Shown piece after piece: positions 47,647 to 60,140 of a stretch of 64,000 bases of DNA (positions are counted from its first letter, which is position 1; each line of letters begins with the position of its first letter). The position numbers were made by a program, and so were the translations under genes. Below the pieces are notes generated by a model. The model saw nothing but the letters and a program-made list of their open reading frames with translations, did no database searches and was not told the origin of the DNA. Source of the stretch: Paragordius varius. Its lineage: Eukaryota; Nematomorpha. Where the stretch lies: contig OZ176050.1 in NCBI GenBank assembly GCA_964247055.1, positions 4,526,001-4,590,000 of the forward strand, written 5' to 3'.

Positions 47647-50420
47647 TCATTCATCGACACCTTCCTCAATTAAGCCTTCTTTAATTGGCTTATCCATTAT
47701 CTTAAATAATTTTCTCCAGGCTATTTCAGTGTCATTCGTAAACAAATCACCGCATGCTTGCTTCAAAGACTTTATGATAACATCCCATAATTCCTATATA
47801 TATATATATATATCACTGTGTGCAAAAAAGAGGATCATTTTGATTTAACATAAATTTTTTTCATGAGATAGCTTATGACCAGCGTATTCATTTGCCGCGA
47901 AAATTTTAGTTTGTGACAACCTAGTTATTGAAATATTTGGAGAAAATCGAAATCGGACAAAAAGTGAAAATTAAGATAATTATTGATTCAAATAATGATA
48001 AAAGTTGAGATATTATGTTTGATTATCATTTTAGACGATATTTTTAATATATAGATAGCCTAAAATCATAAAGTTAGAGTTTCTATAATATCTCAGCTCA
48101 AAAGATGGCGTTTCTTTTTTAAGACACAGTCAAATTTTTAGTTACTAGCTAAACTCACTATTAAATTTTAACATTAATATTTTATTTAGAAAAAAATTTT
48201 ATATATCAAAATAAAACTAAAAAATATTGTTTTTTATTTTTTCATTTTTTTTGTCATCTGGTTTATGAGTGTATTAGAACTTTATACTGTTTTATTTTGG
48301 AATCTTACATGAGTGGGAGTTATAGTATATCATTTATGTAAAATAGGATTTAAAAGTAGGGGAATATTAACCAACAATCCGTACAAATCCCAACAGGTTT
48401 GTTTTAACACAAATTAATATTTTTACTGGGATATGTACGGATTGGTTGATATTCCACTACTTTTAAATCCCATTTTGCATAAATTATATACTTTATTAAT
48501 CCCACTCATGTGAGATTCCAAAATAAAACAGTATAAATTTTTAATACATTCATAAACCAAATGACAAAAAAATGAAAAAAATAAAAAAAATATTTTTTAG
48601 TTTTATTTTGATATAGAAATTTTGTTTTCTAAATAAAATATTAATGTTAAAATTTAATAGTGAGTTTAGCTAGTAAATAATTAAAAAAATTATTTTAAAA
48701 TAGTTTCATAAAAATAAATTTGACTTTTGTGTGTCTTAAAAAAGAAAGGCCATCTTTTGAGCTGAGATATTATAGAAACTCTAACTATATGATTTTAGGC
48801 TATCTATAAATTAAAAATATCGTCTAAAATGATAATCAAACATAATATCTCATCTTTTATCATTATTTCTTGAATCATCCATAATTATCTTAATTTTCAC
48901 TTTTTGTCCGATTTCGATTTTATCTCAATATTTCAAAAACTAGGTCGTAAACAAATAAAAAATTTTACAGCAAATGAATTTACTGGTCATACGCTTTCTT
49001 TGCACACAGTGTATATTAAACAAATAATTTCTATCACCTTGAATTATAAAAAATGGAAAAATAAGAAATATACTGTATATTGATGAAATGAGACACCAAA
49101 ATGTGCATGCTGACGGCCATTTTGTAATAACAATTCTTCAAGGCATTCGGGATCCTCAAAATTTTGGATAAAAGAATTGATGGCATTAATAACCTATTGA
49201 ATGGCTTTTATAAATACTTTGTCAAATTATATTTGATTGGTTCTATAATCATAAAAAACCGATTTATAAATATTGATTGCATTCAAAGAACGGATATTTG
49301 AAATTTTTTTAGTAATTTCAAAACAATATAAAATTAATACATGTTGATTGCGATACTCAAAATATATAATTTTATCCTAAAATTTCAAATTTAATGTTCC
49401 AACTTATTAAGTTCTGGTTTGATTAAAAACTTGTCCGAATAAATAGTCATGTTAAAAATTAAATGGTTTAATTTAACCTAAGGAACAGCCATTTTAAAAA
49501 TTGACCCGAATTATAACATAACACTTAGTAAATAAGATCCAAACTAGAAAAACAGCGTGAACTAAATATTTAAACATGATGTGTACCACTGTCAAATAAA
49601 ATATATATCTTTTTTAATCCGTTAGCCAGGATATATATTTATTAGCAAATGTTGAAAAAAATCTTCCTGATTTTACAAAAAAATTCTTCTAATTTAAATT
49701 ATGAGCTTAACTACTATTGTTTTATAGATTTTTTAACTAAAAGAAAAGTTAAAATTATAGTTAGCGGGAAAAAGTTTTAGATGATGATTTTTATATTTCT
49801 ATTTTTAAAAATATTAATTATAGAATGTAGAAACAAACATTTTTGATAGTTTATTGTGTTTTAAGTAATAAACTTCATTTCTCAAAAATAAAGGGTTGGA
49901 ATTTAAACAAAATAAAGAAAGGTTGTATTAGAATAGACAATCAGTAAATGAGCCGAAATTCAATAAATAAAAAAAATAAATCTTTAAAAAAAATCTGATT
50001 TTTTTTATCAATATTGAAATGTTAATAATTATATACAGCAGTGGCATGAGCTTTGTATTGTCGTGAATTTGGTAAATCTTCTAAGGATATCCGTTCAAAT
50101 TTTTTGAATAAGTTTTTGTATTCTGGGTGTGCCGCAAAATAACTAAATTATGAAATGAAAAGTGGATATTAGTTCTTTAAGATACATTTCATAAATTTAT
50201 TATGCTTAGAGGTTCGCTCTAAATTTCATAATTTAGCTCTATGGCTACTTTGAAACAAATTTTTTTAATTTTAAAAACCACCTTAATTGATTATATGATA
50301 TTAAATATATTATTACTTGTTAAACACGAGAATTCCAGCACTCTTAGGGTCTTTCATAACTGGCGCCCAAGTTTTATTAATTTCTTCTATATCTTTTGGA
50401 GTTAAGGCTTCATTTGCCAT
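47647..50420 (-). CDS. Globin (single domain, 158 residues)
   Basis: Exons 50420-50317, 50142-50037, 49193-49074 and 47793-47647 join in phase. The fold is readable: A helix with IEEINKTWAPV, then GILVFNNYFAAHPEYKNLF with the CD-corner Phe, the E helix with distal His67 (QYKAHATAV), the F helix with proximal His99 (NGRQHAHFGV) and a GH region ending AWRKLFKIM. Both haem-ligand histidines are present, so it should bind haem and O2 or another gas. There is no signal peptide, so it is cytoplasmic. Length and motifs fit the neuroglobin/cytoglobin-like group of invertebrates rather than secreted haemoglobin. The intron after residue 70 lies just past E7. The last intron (1.28 kb) is almost filled by a giant palindrome. 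The N-terminal extension is short and lacks an obvious myristoylation signal (MANEA). Confidence 0.93.
47814..49011. repeat. 1.2 kb near-complete palindrome (foldback/MITE) in a globin intron
   Basis: Starts CACTGTGTGCAAA and ends with its complement. Markers from the left arm (cgaaatcggacaaaaagtga; ctaaaatcataaagttaga; gctcaaaagatgg; aatccgtacaaatccc) reappear in reverse complement and reverse order in the right arm, so the arms of roughly 550-600 bp pair over nearly the whole length. TA-rich flanks are consistent with a Tc1/mariner-type target. No coding capacity. Confidence 0.93.
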
Positions 50421-52511
50421 ATTTCACAAAAAATCAATTAATAATTTTAATAAAAAAATTTTGTTAAAAATAAATTAAAATAAACGAACGGAAAAAAATT
50501 GTGATGTCCTGCTTTTATCTTTATTATAGAAAGAAATGATATCGATAACAAATATTTGCGTTATGTATTAAGGTAGGCATACAATATCTATATCACTGTT
50601 TAAATATTACATAATTTAATGTATTAATATTTATATACGTAAAAGTATGTATAATTATAAATACATAAAGTAATATCCTAAGGATATTTCTATCACGTTA
50701 TTATGATGTAAGCATATTGAAAAATATGAATTTATTATAATAAATTTTTTGATGTTGACTCCACGCCCTTTACGTAAATGAAAAAGTTACTATTATTTAT
50801 ATTGACCCATCTTGCATTTACCCAAATATTTATAACTATTAAAATAAAATAAATTTTTAAAGAGTCGAAAAATAACAGGTCTCATAATAATTTTTCAGTT
50901 TAAAGATTTTTGAATACAAACTTATATTATTGTAAATATCTTGTGAACCATTTTTTAATTATTTTAATTATGATTAATTATGTTAAATTCAACAGTTGTT
51001 TTTAAAACGGGCTCAAAAATTAGATGGACAAAATGTTTTTGATTATAAGCCACAAATGTAATTAAAATTTAATTTACATCAAAAAAGCATTTTCAGATGC
51101 ATATTTTTAAATAATTCGTTAACTATATCGGCTTAGTTTTTGATCAAAGATATTCAAAAATCGGGAGCAAAAACTCCCGTTCTAAATTATGGGTAAAATT
51201 TTTAAACCAATATAATTTAATTCGTATTGTGTTGAATTCTTTTGTTACACTTAATTAGTTTATGAAGACCGCTGTGTAATAATATCATGTAACAAAATTT
51301 AGAATGTGTTTAATAATAACATTTGAAAGATTCAATTAGATAGAGTAAATTTGAAGCCGAATAATTAGATTATGTTAAGGTCAATGTGGTTCGTCCCGAC
51401 AAAACGGTTCGGCCAAATAATTTTTTACTTAAAATCATAGTTCCATATCAGTAAAATTGAAAATTTCATTGTTTTTTGGTCAAATAGATTTTGATTTCGT
51501 CATTTTTTTTGTTTTTGATTGAATGATAAATAGCAGCAAAATCATATAAGCCAATAAAACCTTATTGTAATTTTCTGAATTAAAAAAATACTTTTATGAT
51601 TAAAATAATTACATAAATATTATTAAATAAATTTTGTGTGTTTTTGTTGTCACAGAAAAAAAATTTGTGGTTCCGGTTATCATCCTTAAAAAATATCATA
51701 AAAACATCAGTTAAATTTAAATATTAATCATGTTATCTACCATAGCGCTCGAATGCTTTCCTTATCTTCGAAAATATGTCATGTAAATTTTGGTGATTAA
51801 ACGTTTCGTAACATTTCAGTACACCGTATATTAAAAAAAGCAGAAGCTAAACAGTTGAATATAAGTATCTTTAAAACATAAACCATGTAAAACGATACAT
51901 CCTATAAAAATCATATCATAAAATTTTCGAAACTGGCTACGTAAAAATGTCGCCTACAACGAAGATCGTAGTAAGGAATTGAAACCTTATTAGCCTGTTT
52001 GTTTTCTAGCCATTTATTCTTTTCCATTTTTGAAGAAAATCTAAAAAACAATCGGAACCATTTCGCTCGCCCTGTTTAAAGTGGTACCAAATAGGACATA
52101 AAGGACTTAAAATTGTTTCGGTTCCAATTTTCGAAAATTCCACTGTTTAGAAATGTTTTAGGATTATTAACCCATACGATACAAACTCCATATATAAATA
52201 GGTTTTATCAAGATATGATATCTATATAAGTTAACACACAATTTATTTTATGTATTGGCATTGAAATAGGAAGTTTGACACCAGCCACATCATTACGAGA
52301 TATTATGCAAAATTAATTTATAGAGTATATCACAATCAATAGATTTGACTAGCATATATATATATATATATATATATATAAGATTATCACACACATGACT
52401 AGATTAGATTGTATTGTTTTTAAGATAAAATAATAATTTAGAGAGGCAGTTTTAGTGGAAAAAACATAAAATGGAAAAACTTAAAAATTTTTTGCAAAGG
52501 AAAATAATCGT
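50421..52511. other. Intergenic region between globin and iPGM
   Basis: It holds the globin promoter side and the end of iPGM. I see no exon and no element of the repeat families named here. A TA microsatellite of about 32 bp lies at 52349-52380. Confidence 0.45.
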
Positions 52512-55500
52512 TTAAAGCAAAGTGTGTCCTGTCATATCAGCGGGTTTTTCAATTCCCATCAAATCTAAAACAGTGGGTGCAACATCACACAAAGCCGGGA
52601 GCTTTTTAACATCACTATCATGACTGAAATCTTGGCGTTCATGAGTCAAATTTTTGGCATCAAATTTTCGCGGACCAGTCATATAAAATGGAACTATTAC
52701 AAAGTAATATAATATTTACAAATAATTAACCATATCCATCCTTTCAATATTTGTTTTATAGTTTGAAAAAACCAATTTTTGATAAGAAAATTTTTAAATA
52801 ATAATATTTCAAATATAATTAACTGCTTATAGTATTGTCATATGAATTTAAAAAATAGACAAACATAATATGATAATCTGAAAAATGTGTTGCTTGTTGT
52901 TGACATTTTAATCATTAAATATTAATTAGTGTCATTATTTTTTTCATTTCATCTTATTTATATTTAGACATTTAGTTATAATACTCCACCTATATATTCG
53001 AATTAAGTTATATACCTGGATTACAGGTGTGTTGGGTAAAAGGACCACCCGATTTACTTAACATTTCTTCCGCATTCCCGTGATCGGCTGTCACCAATAA
53101 GGTGTAACCATTTTCATCACAAGCCTTTTCTACCATACCAATGGCTTTATCTACACAAATATTTTACATTTTATGAGAAAAGCATTCGTAATATTTTTTT
53201 CCTTAAACAAAAAAATTGTTTTAAAGTTTATTATATTTTTTAAATTATGATCTATATAGGGCCATACTTTGCAATAAGTTAAAAAATGCTTTGAGAAAAC
53301 TGTAATTTTTATTAGCCCCAAGCAATAAGTTTAATAATGTATTGATTATTTTCTATTTAAAGTAACGCGGATATTAATAATATAATAGCGTGTGAAACAA
53401 ATATAATTTACCTGAACACCAAAATTAACAAATAACAATGATTTCTATAGCCCAATTAATAAATAAGGCGTTAAACAAAAATATGAAATCAAAGATATTT
53501 AAAAAAACACGTGAAATTATATGAATTAATACCTGTGGCTTCACACGCAATAACGGCAGCATCATAGACCCCAGTGTGGCCAACCATATCTGGTGGGGCA
53601 AAATTGCACATAACAAAAGGGTACTTTTTGCTTTTGATCGCTTCACACATCTTATAAGAAATTTTTTTAAAAAATAATAAAAATATATAATTCTATTGTT
53701 TTGGAAAATCCAAACAATGATCATACAAAAAGCATCGATAGCATATATACCCACGTTATATGAACAAAGTGAAAATCACTTTTTTATTTAAATATAATGG
53801 TGTGATATATCGTTATATAGATTGGGTTTGATAAGGATGAAAATATCAGTCTATTTTTTGAATATATTTCATGTGGCATAGAATAAAATAGCATTAAACT
53901 TTATCTTAATGTAAAAAAGTTGGTTAATTAATAAATAACTTTAATATTTTTAATCCTTAATAATGTTATTAACATTATAGAAAGCAAATTTTATGAGTCA
54001 ATTGCGTTTTATTTAGGTGCAATAAATATTGGTAAAACGCTTAACTCAGTTATGCCTAAAATGATAACTCTGTATTTATAAGCCGTCACACCAGTTATTA
54101 TACTTATTGACGGATGAAAAATCTAACCTTACTATTCAAGTTTTATATCACAATATCAGATTATCAATAAATTCCCTTTATTCCTTACTATTGTAATGTA
54201 ATTAACAAATTATATGAGTATAGAATAAAATAAGTAAATTTTTTGTTTCAAAATTATTACAGCTTCGGCAACACCCATACAACTCATTTCGGGCTGTTTG
54301 TCATACGTGGGCACTTTGGGTGAAGGGATCATTTTACGATCCTCGTGAGGGAATTGATCCTCCCTTCCGCCATTAAAGAAAAACGTGACATGTGCATATT
54401 TTTCAGTTTCTATCACAAAAATCATAAAAGTAATGTTGTCATTTTAATTTCAAGTGCAAAATTAGCTTAAAATATTTAATATATCGAACTATAAATTAAA
54501 TAATAGATTCTAAAGCTAACGTAAAATATTTAAAATATATAAATAAATTTATTAAAATTAATAATGTACCAGCGCAATGAAATTGATTCTTGTTTTTAAC
54601 GCTTAACCATTCTGCCAACACATTTTTATTAAAGACGGGGGGAAACAGTACAGGTAACTTAAATTCCTTCTTGTATTCAGTCATACAATAAACTCCCTAT
54701 GATTTAATTTGTAGTGGTATTAAGCACAAAATTTGACAATATTTAGTAAAAAAAAAGAATAATCGATTAAAATAAAGATTTTGTCAAAAATAATCTATGG
54801 GTAAAGAAAAAAGATGGGGTATCAAACAAAATTAAACTCTACCATTTGCACTTCAAGAGTACCCTTGAACACTTCAAGTTGGTCCTTAAACATTTCAAGT
54901 TGGTCCTTAAACACTTCAAATTGGTCCTTGAACATTTCAATTGGTTCTTAAAATTTTTCGTTTTAAACAAAATTTTTGGATTTATTTTTTTATTTTATTA
55001 TTTTTTAACCTAATTTTCTATATTTATTAACTAGTTTTTTGTTTCAAACTATTTTTTTCCAATTTAACAAAATTATTAACTTTTAAATGTTTCCAATGAA
55101 AAATTGTGTATACAAGAAAAATTATATATTTTTATTATGTGTTATAATTTTATAAATATCCAAAATAATTTTAAGAAAGTAATAAAGATATTCGGTTTCT
55201 AAATGATTAAAAGTTGATATTAATTTATGTTAAATAATAGAAAATAGGTTAAAAACGATAAAATATATGAATGATATATGATTGATTGATAAAAGTTAAA
55301 AATAAATTAAAAAAGTCAAAGGACCAATTTAAAATGTTCAAGGTCACTCTTGAAGTGCAAATGGTATATATAAATTTTTAAATGTTTAAATACCTCCTTA
55401 AAGTCATTTTCATTAAAAAACAATGCGATAAAAATTAAAAACTAACCAATTTTTGCGGGATAACTTCAGTTGAAAATTGAGGTTTAAGTCCCAAACATTC

Positions 55501-57542
55501 CACAATTTCTCGCATACGATCGGCTCGGTAGTTGAAAAACATAACGGTATCATTATCTATAATTATATCACATAAACATAAATTTCAGGTAAAAAATAAC
55601 GGTTAATTAAAATATACCGGTAATTCGATTATTTCCAGATTTATCTTCAATAATTAGCGGCTGCAAAAACTCGTCCGTTTGTTTCTTATCACCCTCTTGA
55701 TTGTACAGAGATTCCATTTTCTAGGTTTAAAAAACCATATAATTTAAAAGCCAAATTAAAACATTTTTTAACGCTAAATGCTATTTTATAAAAAAAAGCA
55801 ATATATTACGCATTTTTAATAATTAGTCTAATTTATACGTTTTTAAGATTTTTACATATATATATATATATATATAAACCAGGCATATTTTTTCAGGTAT
55901 GTTTCATATATGATTGTCAGAGTTCAATTAAAACATTATCCTTATATTTACTAAAAAATTATATAAATTGTCCATATTTTGTTCAAAAAAATAAAAAAAA
56001 TTAAAAGAAACGCTATAAACAAATAAATATTTTTACCGAAAGAACATCCTTGAATTCAATTTTTGTCCCCTTGCCTTGTGTAAAAGCTTCATAAGCTATC
56101 TTAACACGTTCCCAACGCTTATCACGATCCATTGCAAAATAACGACCAACGATAGTTGCTAAATGACCATATTTTAGCTTTTGGCTCATGTAATCATCCA
56201 ATTGTCCAATATATTTCACTAAAATAGGTATATAGTTAAAAGATAATTAATTTATATGAATAAGAAAAGCGCTTAATTTTTCATATAAAATATAGAGTTT
56301 TTTGTCAAATTTGATAACAATTAAGCTATTATTATTAATCGTCACTATTCTATCGACTTTAATAACCAGATCCTTATTTAACTTTATACAAACGAGTAAA
56401 TCAACGATTAGTATCCATAATAACTTTACATCAAAATAATTGGACCTAATATATAAAAAGGACAAATAAATTAATATTTTTAAATATTATATGATAATGA
56501 AAGATTTTGTCAATATTTAACAGTTTTATGAAATGGATAATTAAAATGCCACCACATGAGTTGGTTTAATAAAATATAATATGCATATCATAGAAAACTT
56601 TATTCTATATAAAACAATAGTGGGATCATAAAATTACCAATTTATTATCAGTATTATTATGTTGACATATTTGTTATTTATTAATTATAACTATAAAGAA
56701 TTTAACCGTCGGTCCGGTTATTATATTTTAAAGTTCAAAAACTCAACTCTAATCTTTCTAAATATAATTTCTTGTTTAATTTCCAGGAATTCTTAGGTTA
56801 TGCAGCAGCTTTTCAATAAGATGACTAGAGAAAAATAACGGAAAAAAGTAATTTACCAGCACTTGTGGGGAGTGTATCTCGACCATCTGTTATAGCATGA
56901 ACATAGGTGTGGGGCACTCCATGCTTTTTGGCCCCTTCCAAAAGGGCATACAAGTGATCTATGTGAGAATGGACTCCACCATCACTAACCTAGATATTTA
57001 ATATATTTTAAATTTAAATATAAAATGTAAAGCTGTAAACAAAGTAAAATTTACACTTGGCTAATAATTGAAATATTAGAATAGTTTACAAGGGTATGCA
57101 ATGATGTTAAGTCTTAAATAAAATATAATATATAAAATCTCAATACATACCAATCCAATAAAATGTAGTTTTCCAGTACCATTTTTGGCACGGTCACAAA
57201 GTTCCACAAATTTTTCAATGTTAAACAAACTTTTATCTTCAATAGACATATTGATACGGACAATGTCCTGTAAAATATATAAAAAATTTACTTGATAAAT
57301 GACTCTACCAGCACCAATATTTAGATGTCCAACTTCACTATTACCCATTAAGCCTTTCGGTAGACCAACAGCTAAACCATGAGCGCAAAGTTTGAGAGCT
57401 TGTCCTTCTCTCTGACTTAATTTATCCATTACTGGTGTATTTGCATTTGCAATTGCATTACCTACTAATTAATATAAAGCAAACCTTCTTTTTTATCCAA
57501 CAAACCCCATCCATCGATAACTATCAAGCAAACGTTGGCCAT
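52512..57542 (-). CDS. ipgm-1: Cofactor-independent phosphoglycerate mutase (iPGM)
   Basis: Twelve exons, 5' to 3': 57542-57485, 57461-57292, 57267-57151, 56989-56857, 56218-56037, 55720-55618, 55556-55447, 54696-54570, 54409-54261, 53650-53533, 53150-53016, 52693-52512; 527 residues. The enzyme interconverts 3- and 2-phosphoglycerate in glycolysis using metal ions and a catalytic serine. All expected ligands are present: Asp10 (IVIDGWG), Ser61 (LMGNSEVGH), Asp404 and His408 ([11 protein letters not shown]), Asp445 and His446 (TADHGNAE), and His463 (TQHT). The phosphatase and transferase domains are both complete, with [21 protein letters not shown] and [15 protein letters not shown]. It resembles the nematode enzyme closely. 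Introns 1 and 2 are 23 and 24 nt; a 20-nt choice for intron 1 is possible and would add one Val. An in-frame TGA precedes the ATG, fixing the start. Confidence 0.97.
54840..55366. repeat. Foldback MITE family F2 with 21-bp monomers, in iPGM intron 7
   Basis: The left end is accatttgcacttcaagagt followed by about four 21-bp monomers (core acttcaagttggtccttaaa). The right end has one or two monomers in reverse complement and finishes gaagtgcaaatggta. Compared with family F the monomer sequence differs, but the period and the accattt(a/g)ca tip are the same. Confidence 0.87.
57268..57291 (-). other. Ultra-short intron (24 nt) in iPGM
   Basis: GTAAAT start, TTTACAG end. Its length is a multiple of three and it has no stop, so retention would add eight residues inside the conserved [14 protein letters not shown] core. 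The family motif requires its removal. Confidence 0.9.
57462..57484 (-). other. Ultra-short intron (23 or 20 nt) in iPGM
   Basis: Begins GTTTGC and ends TTAGTAG, with ATTAAT inside. Two tandem AGs three bases apart allow 20 or 23 nt. The 23-nt choice gives DKKEGNAIANA, matching the family spacing. Confidence 0.88.
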
Positions 57543-57647
57543 GTGACAAACGAATCAAGGATTTATGAATAACAAACAACTCACAGTTATTAGCATATGT
57601 TAAAAAAATTCATAACACTTCATTACATTTTTTTTCTGTCTTAGTTT

Positions 57648-58575
57648 ACATTTTCGGATAACTTTATATCCCAGAGTTTATTTTATAAATAAACTACAGT
57701 TATAAAAGTTAATTTAGTTAAAGATTAATCATCAAAACATTGTCAAATAGCAGATAAAGCTTTTATAAAGTTTTGTCAGTTCTGGTCTAAAATTAGGTCC
57801 AAAACACGGTTAAATCAAATAATTGATGATGATAAAATCATCACGTTTATGCGGGTAAATTTTCCTTAAAGCATTATAAAATTAATTATTTCCATTTTCA
57901 TAATAATATACGTTTATTTAACTGGATTTAAACAACTTCATTTCAGTCTTCGATTCAAAATGGGGTAGTTGGATACCCCAGGCCTGTTTAAGATTAAATA
58001 ATTCAAAAAAGGAATGAATTGAAGCCTTAGCAAAAATCTACACATTTATATTAATGAACCGGTATATATAAAAGATTTCATTCATAAATACTTGATATTA
58101 CTTATTTTTAGGTAAAACCTCAAGGTCAAAATTTAGTCAACATGACATGTGTGCATTAACTAAATTAAAAAATAACATAAAATAAACCACTTTTCTGTTT
58201 GTATCAATGTTACTAATCTAAATTATATGAAGACGAAATATCTAAATAAAATTTGGTTTTGAAAGAAAAGTTCCATATCAAACTACTTCGACGCCATTTT
58301 TATTTTTTTTTATTTAAATCACATCGGGACCGTTTCTTTCAGTTTTTTTTAAAAAATTAATTTAAATATACTCTGGGGTACTTGGAAACCCCAAGTTGAA
58401 TCGAAGTGTTAAAAAAACTTAAAGTAAGCCGCGAAAAAATTTATGATATTTTTTTTTCATATTTGTTTCATATTCCTAAAAAACTAAAGAAACAATATTT
58501 TTAAATTCAGTTTATTAATTCTATTTAAGATATTTAAATTTCTGACCCTGGGATTTAAAAATATCCCCTAAATGA
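57648..58575. repeat. MITE family B, copy 3, interrupted by a family A element
   Basis: The left half (acattttcggataacttta, tcatcaaaacattgtca) runs to 57917. The right half (cctaaaaaactaaagaaac, gatatttaaatttctgaccc) resumes at 58413. Between them sits family A copy 5 in its own TTAA site. Confidence 0.7.
57918..58412 (-). repeat. TTAA MITE family A, copy 5
   Basis: Reverse orientation, TTAA at both edges, inserted in a family B MITE. Contains cttcgattcaaaatggggta and, on the right, gaatcgaagtg. Internally shortened. Confidence 0.82.
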
Positions 58576-58745
58576 ATGAATTGCCACAGTATTGGATAAA
58601 GATATATAAATATTATAACATTTGGGTAGAATCAGGGTTTTAAGTTGGCGCATCGCTCATTAAAAAATGTTGTTTTAACTTGTTTAAATTGTTATCACTC
58701 TCGATTTGAATGAACAATTAACATACTTTTTATATGGACCAACAT

Positions 58746-59320
58746 TTAACACTTGGATACAACAGATTCATTTTAGTCCTTCGGTTCAAATTGGGGTAGT
58801 TAAATACCCCAGGCCTGGTTAAAATAAAATTCTTTAAAAAATATGGAAGGAATCGAAACCATGGCGAAATTGTGCACTTATATAACATTATATATAAAAA
58901 AATTTATTTAAAAACACTTGATATAACTTATTTTTAGCTAAAACCGAGAGGTAGAAATTTCGTCAACGTGACATGTGTGGAATGGTAAAATTAAAAATAC
59001 TACGGAATAAACCGCTTTTTCTATTTCTATCAATGTTAGATGTAATTTAAATAAAAAAATAGCTTTAATTTCACCCTTAAAATTAAATGAAGACAATATT
59101 TTGCAAAAATTTCGTAAAATAAAAATGGCGTCGAAGTAGTTTGACATGGAACTTTTTTTTCAACACAAAATTTTATTTAGATATTTTGGCATATTTATAT
59201 AATTTTTATTAGGAGAGAAGCATAAATTTAAATTGGGACCGTTTCCTTCAGTAGTTTTATAAAAATCCTAACTCAAATTTAGTCTGGGGTATTTAGATAC
59301 CCAATCGAATCGAAGTGTTA
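58746..59320 (-). repeat. TTAA MITE family A, copy 6
   Basis: Reverse orientation. It starts TTAACACTTGGATACAAC, carries the subterminal ggggtagttaaatacccc and ends gaatcgaagtgtta. Nearly full length. Confidence 0.87.
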
Positions 59321-59564
59321 CATAAAAAACCAGAATGATAGAAATTTAAGCATCATCCGTTATGATGGAATTATAAAATCTTAAACGTTTCCCTCATTCT
59401 TCTAAATAATATGAACGATTTAACACAATTTTCCCATTAATTAAGATGCATAGCATTTCCATTTTTTGGGAAAACTTTTTTTTGATGACAATACATTAAG
59501 ATTTATCGCGCAATCTAGGAATTTTCGCGTTTATTTTAACACTTCTGATTTTTTCACTTTTATA

Positions 59565-60035
59565 TGCTAGAGTAGATAAAAAATTAATTTTATATCCTAG
59601 AGCTTATTTTTGCAAACAAATTACTGTTTAAAAGGTATTTTAGTTTAAATTTAATTATCAAACATTATTCTCATGTATTAAAAAAACATATATTTTCTAA
59701 AGTTTTGTTTTTAAAATAGTACAGCTCCAAAACACAAAATTAAAATGCTGATATTTATCAAAATATATCAAATTTTTGCTCGTAAATTATCCTAAAAGCC
59801 TTTTAAAATTAATTATTTATATATTTAATCATTACATTTATTTACTTGCTGCATTTTTTGAAAAAATTTAGAAAATAAAATGGCCGCAAAGATGTTTGAG
59901 ATGAGGATTTTTTTTACAACATAATTCGCCTAAAAGGCTAAAGAAAGCATATTTCAAAATTCGGCTTAACATCTAAAATACTTTTTAAGATATTCAAACA
60001 AATCGCTCTGGGATATAGAAACCCTTAAACGCCAT
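59565..60035. repeat. MITE family B, copy 4
   Basis: The inner blocks attatcaaacattattctca, cagctccaaaacacaaaat and gctctgggatatagaaaccc are in family order. The left tip is degraded. Confidence 0.7.
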
Positions 60036-60140
60036 GGAGTGTTAACACTTTGATTCAAATTGGGGTACCTAGATTATATTTAAGTAGATTTTAAAAAACT
60101 ACAAAACTAAACGGTCCCAATTTAAATTTATGCTTCTATC

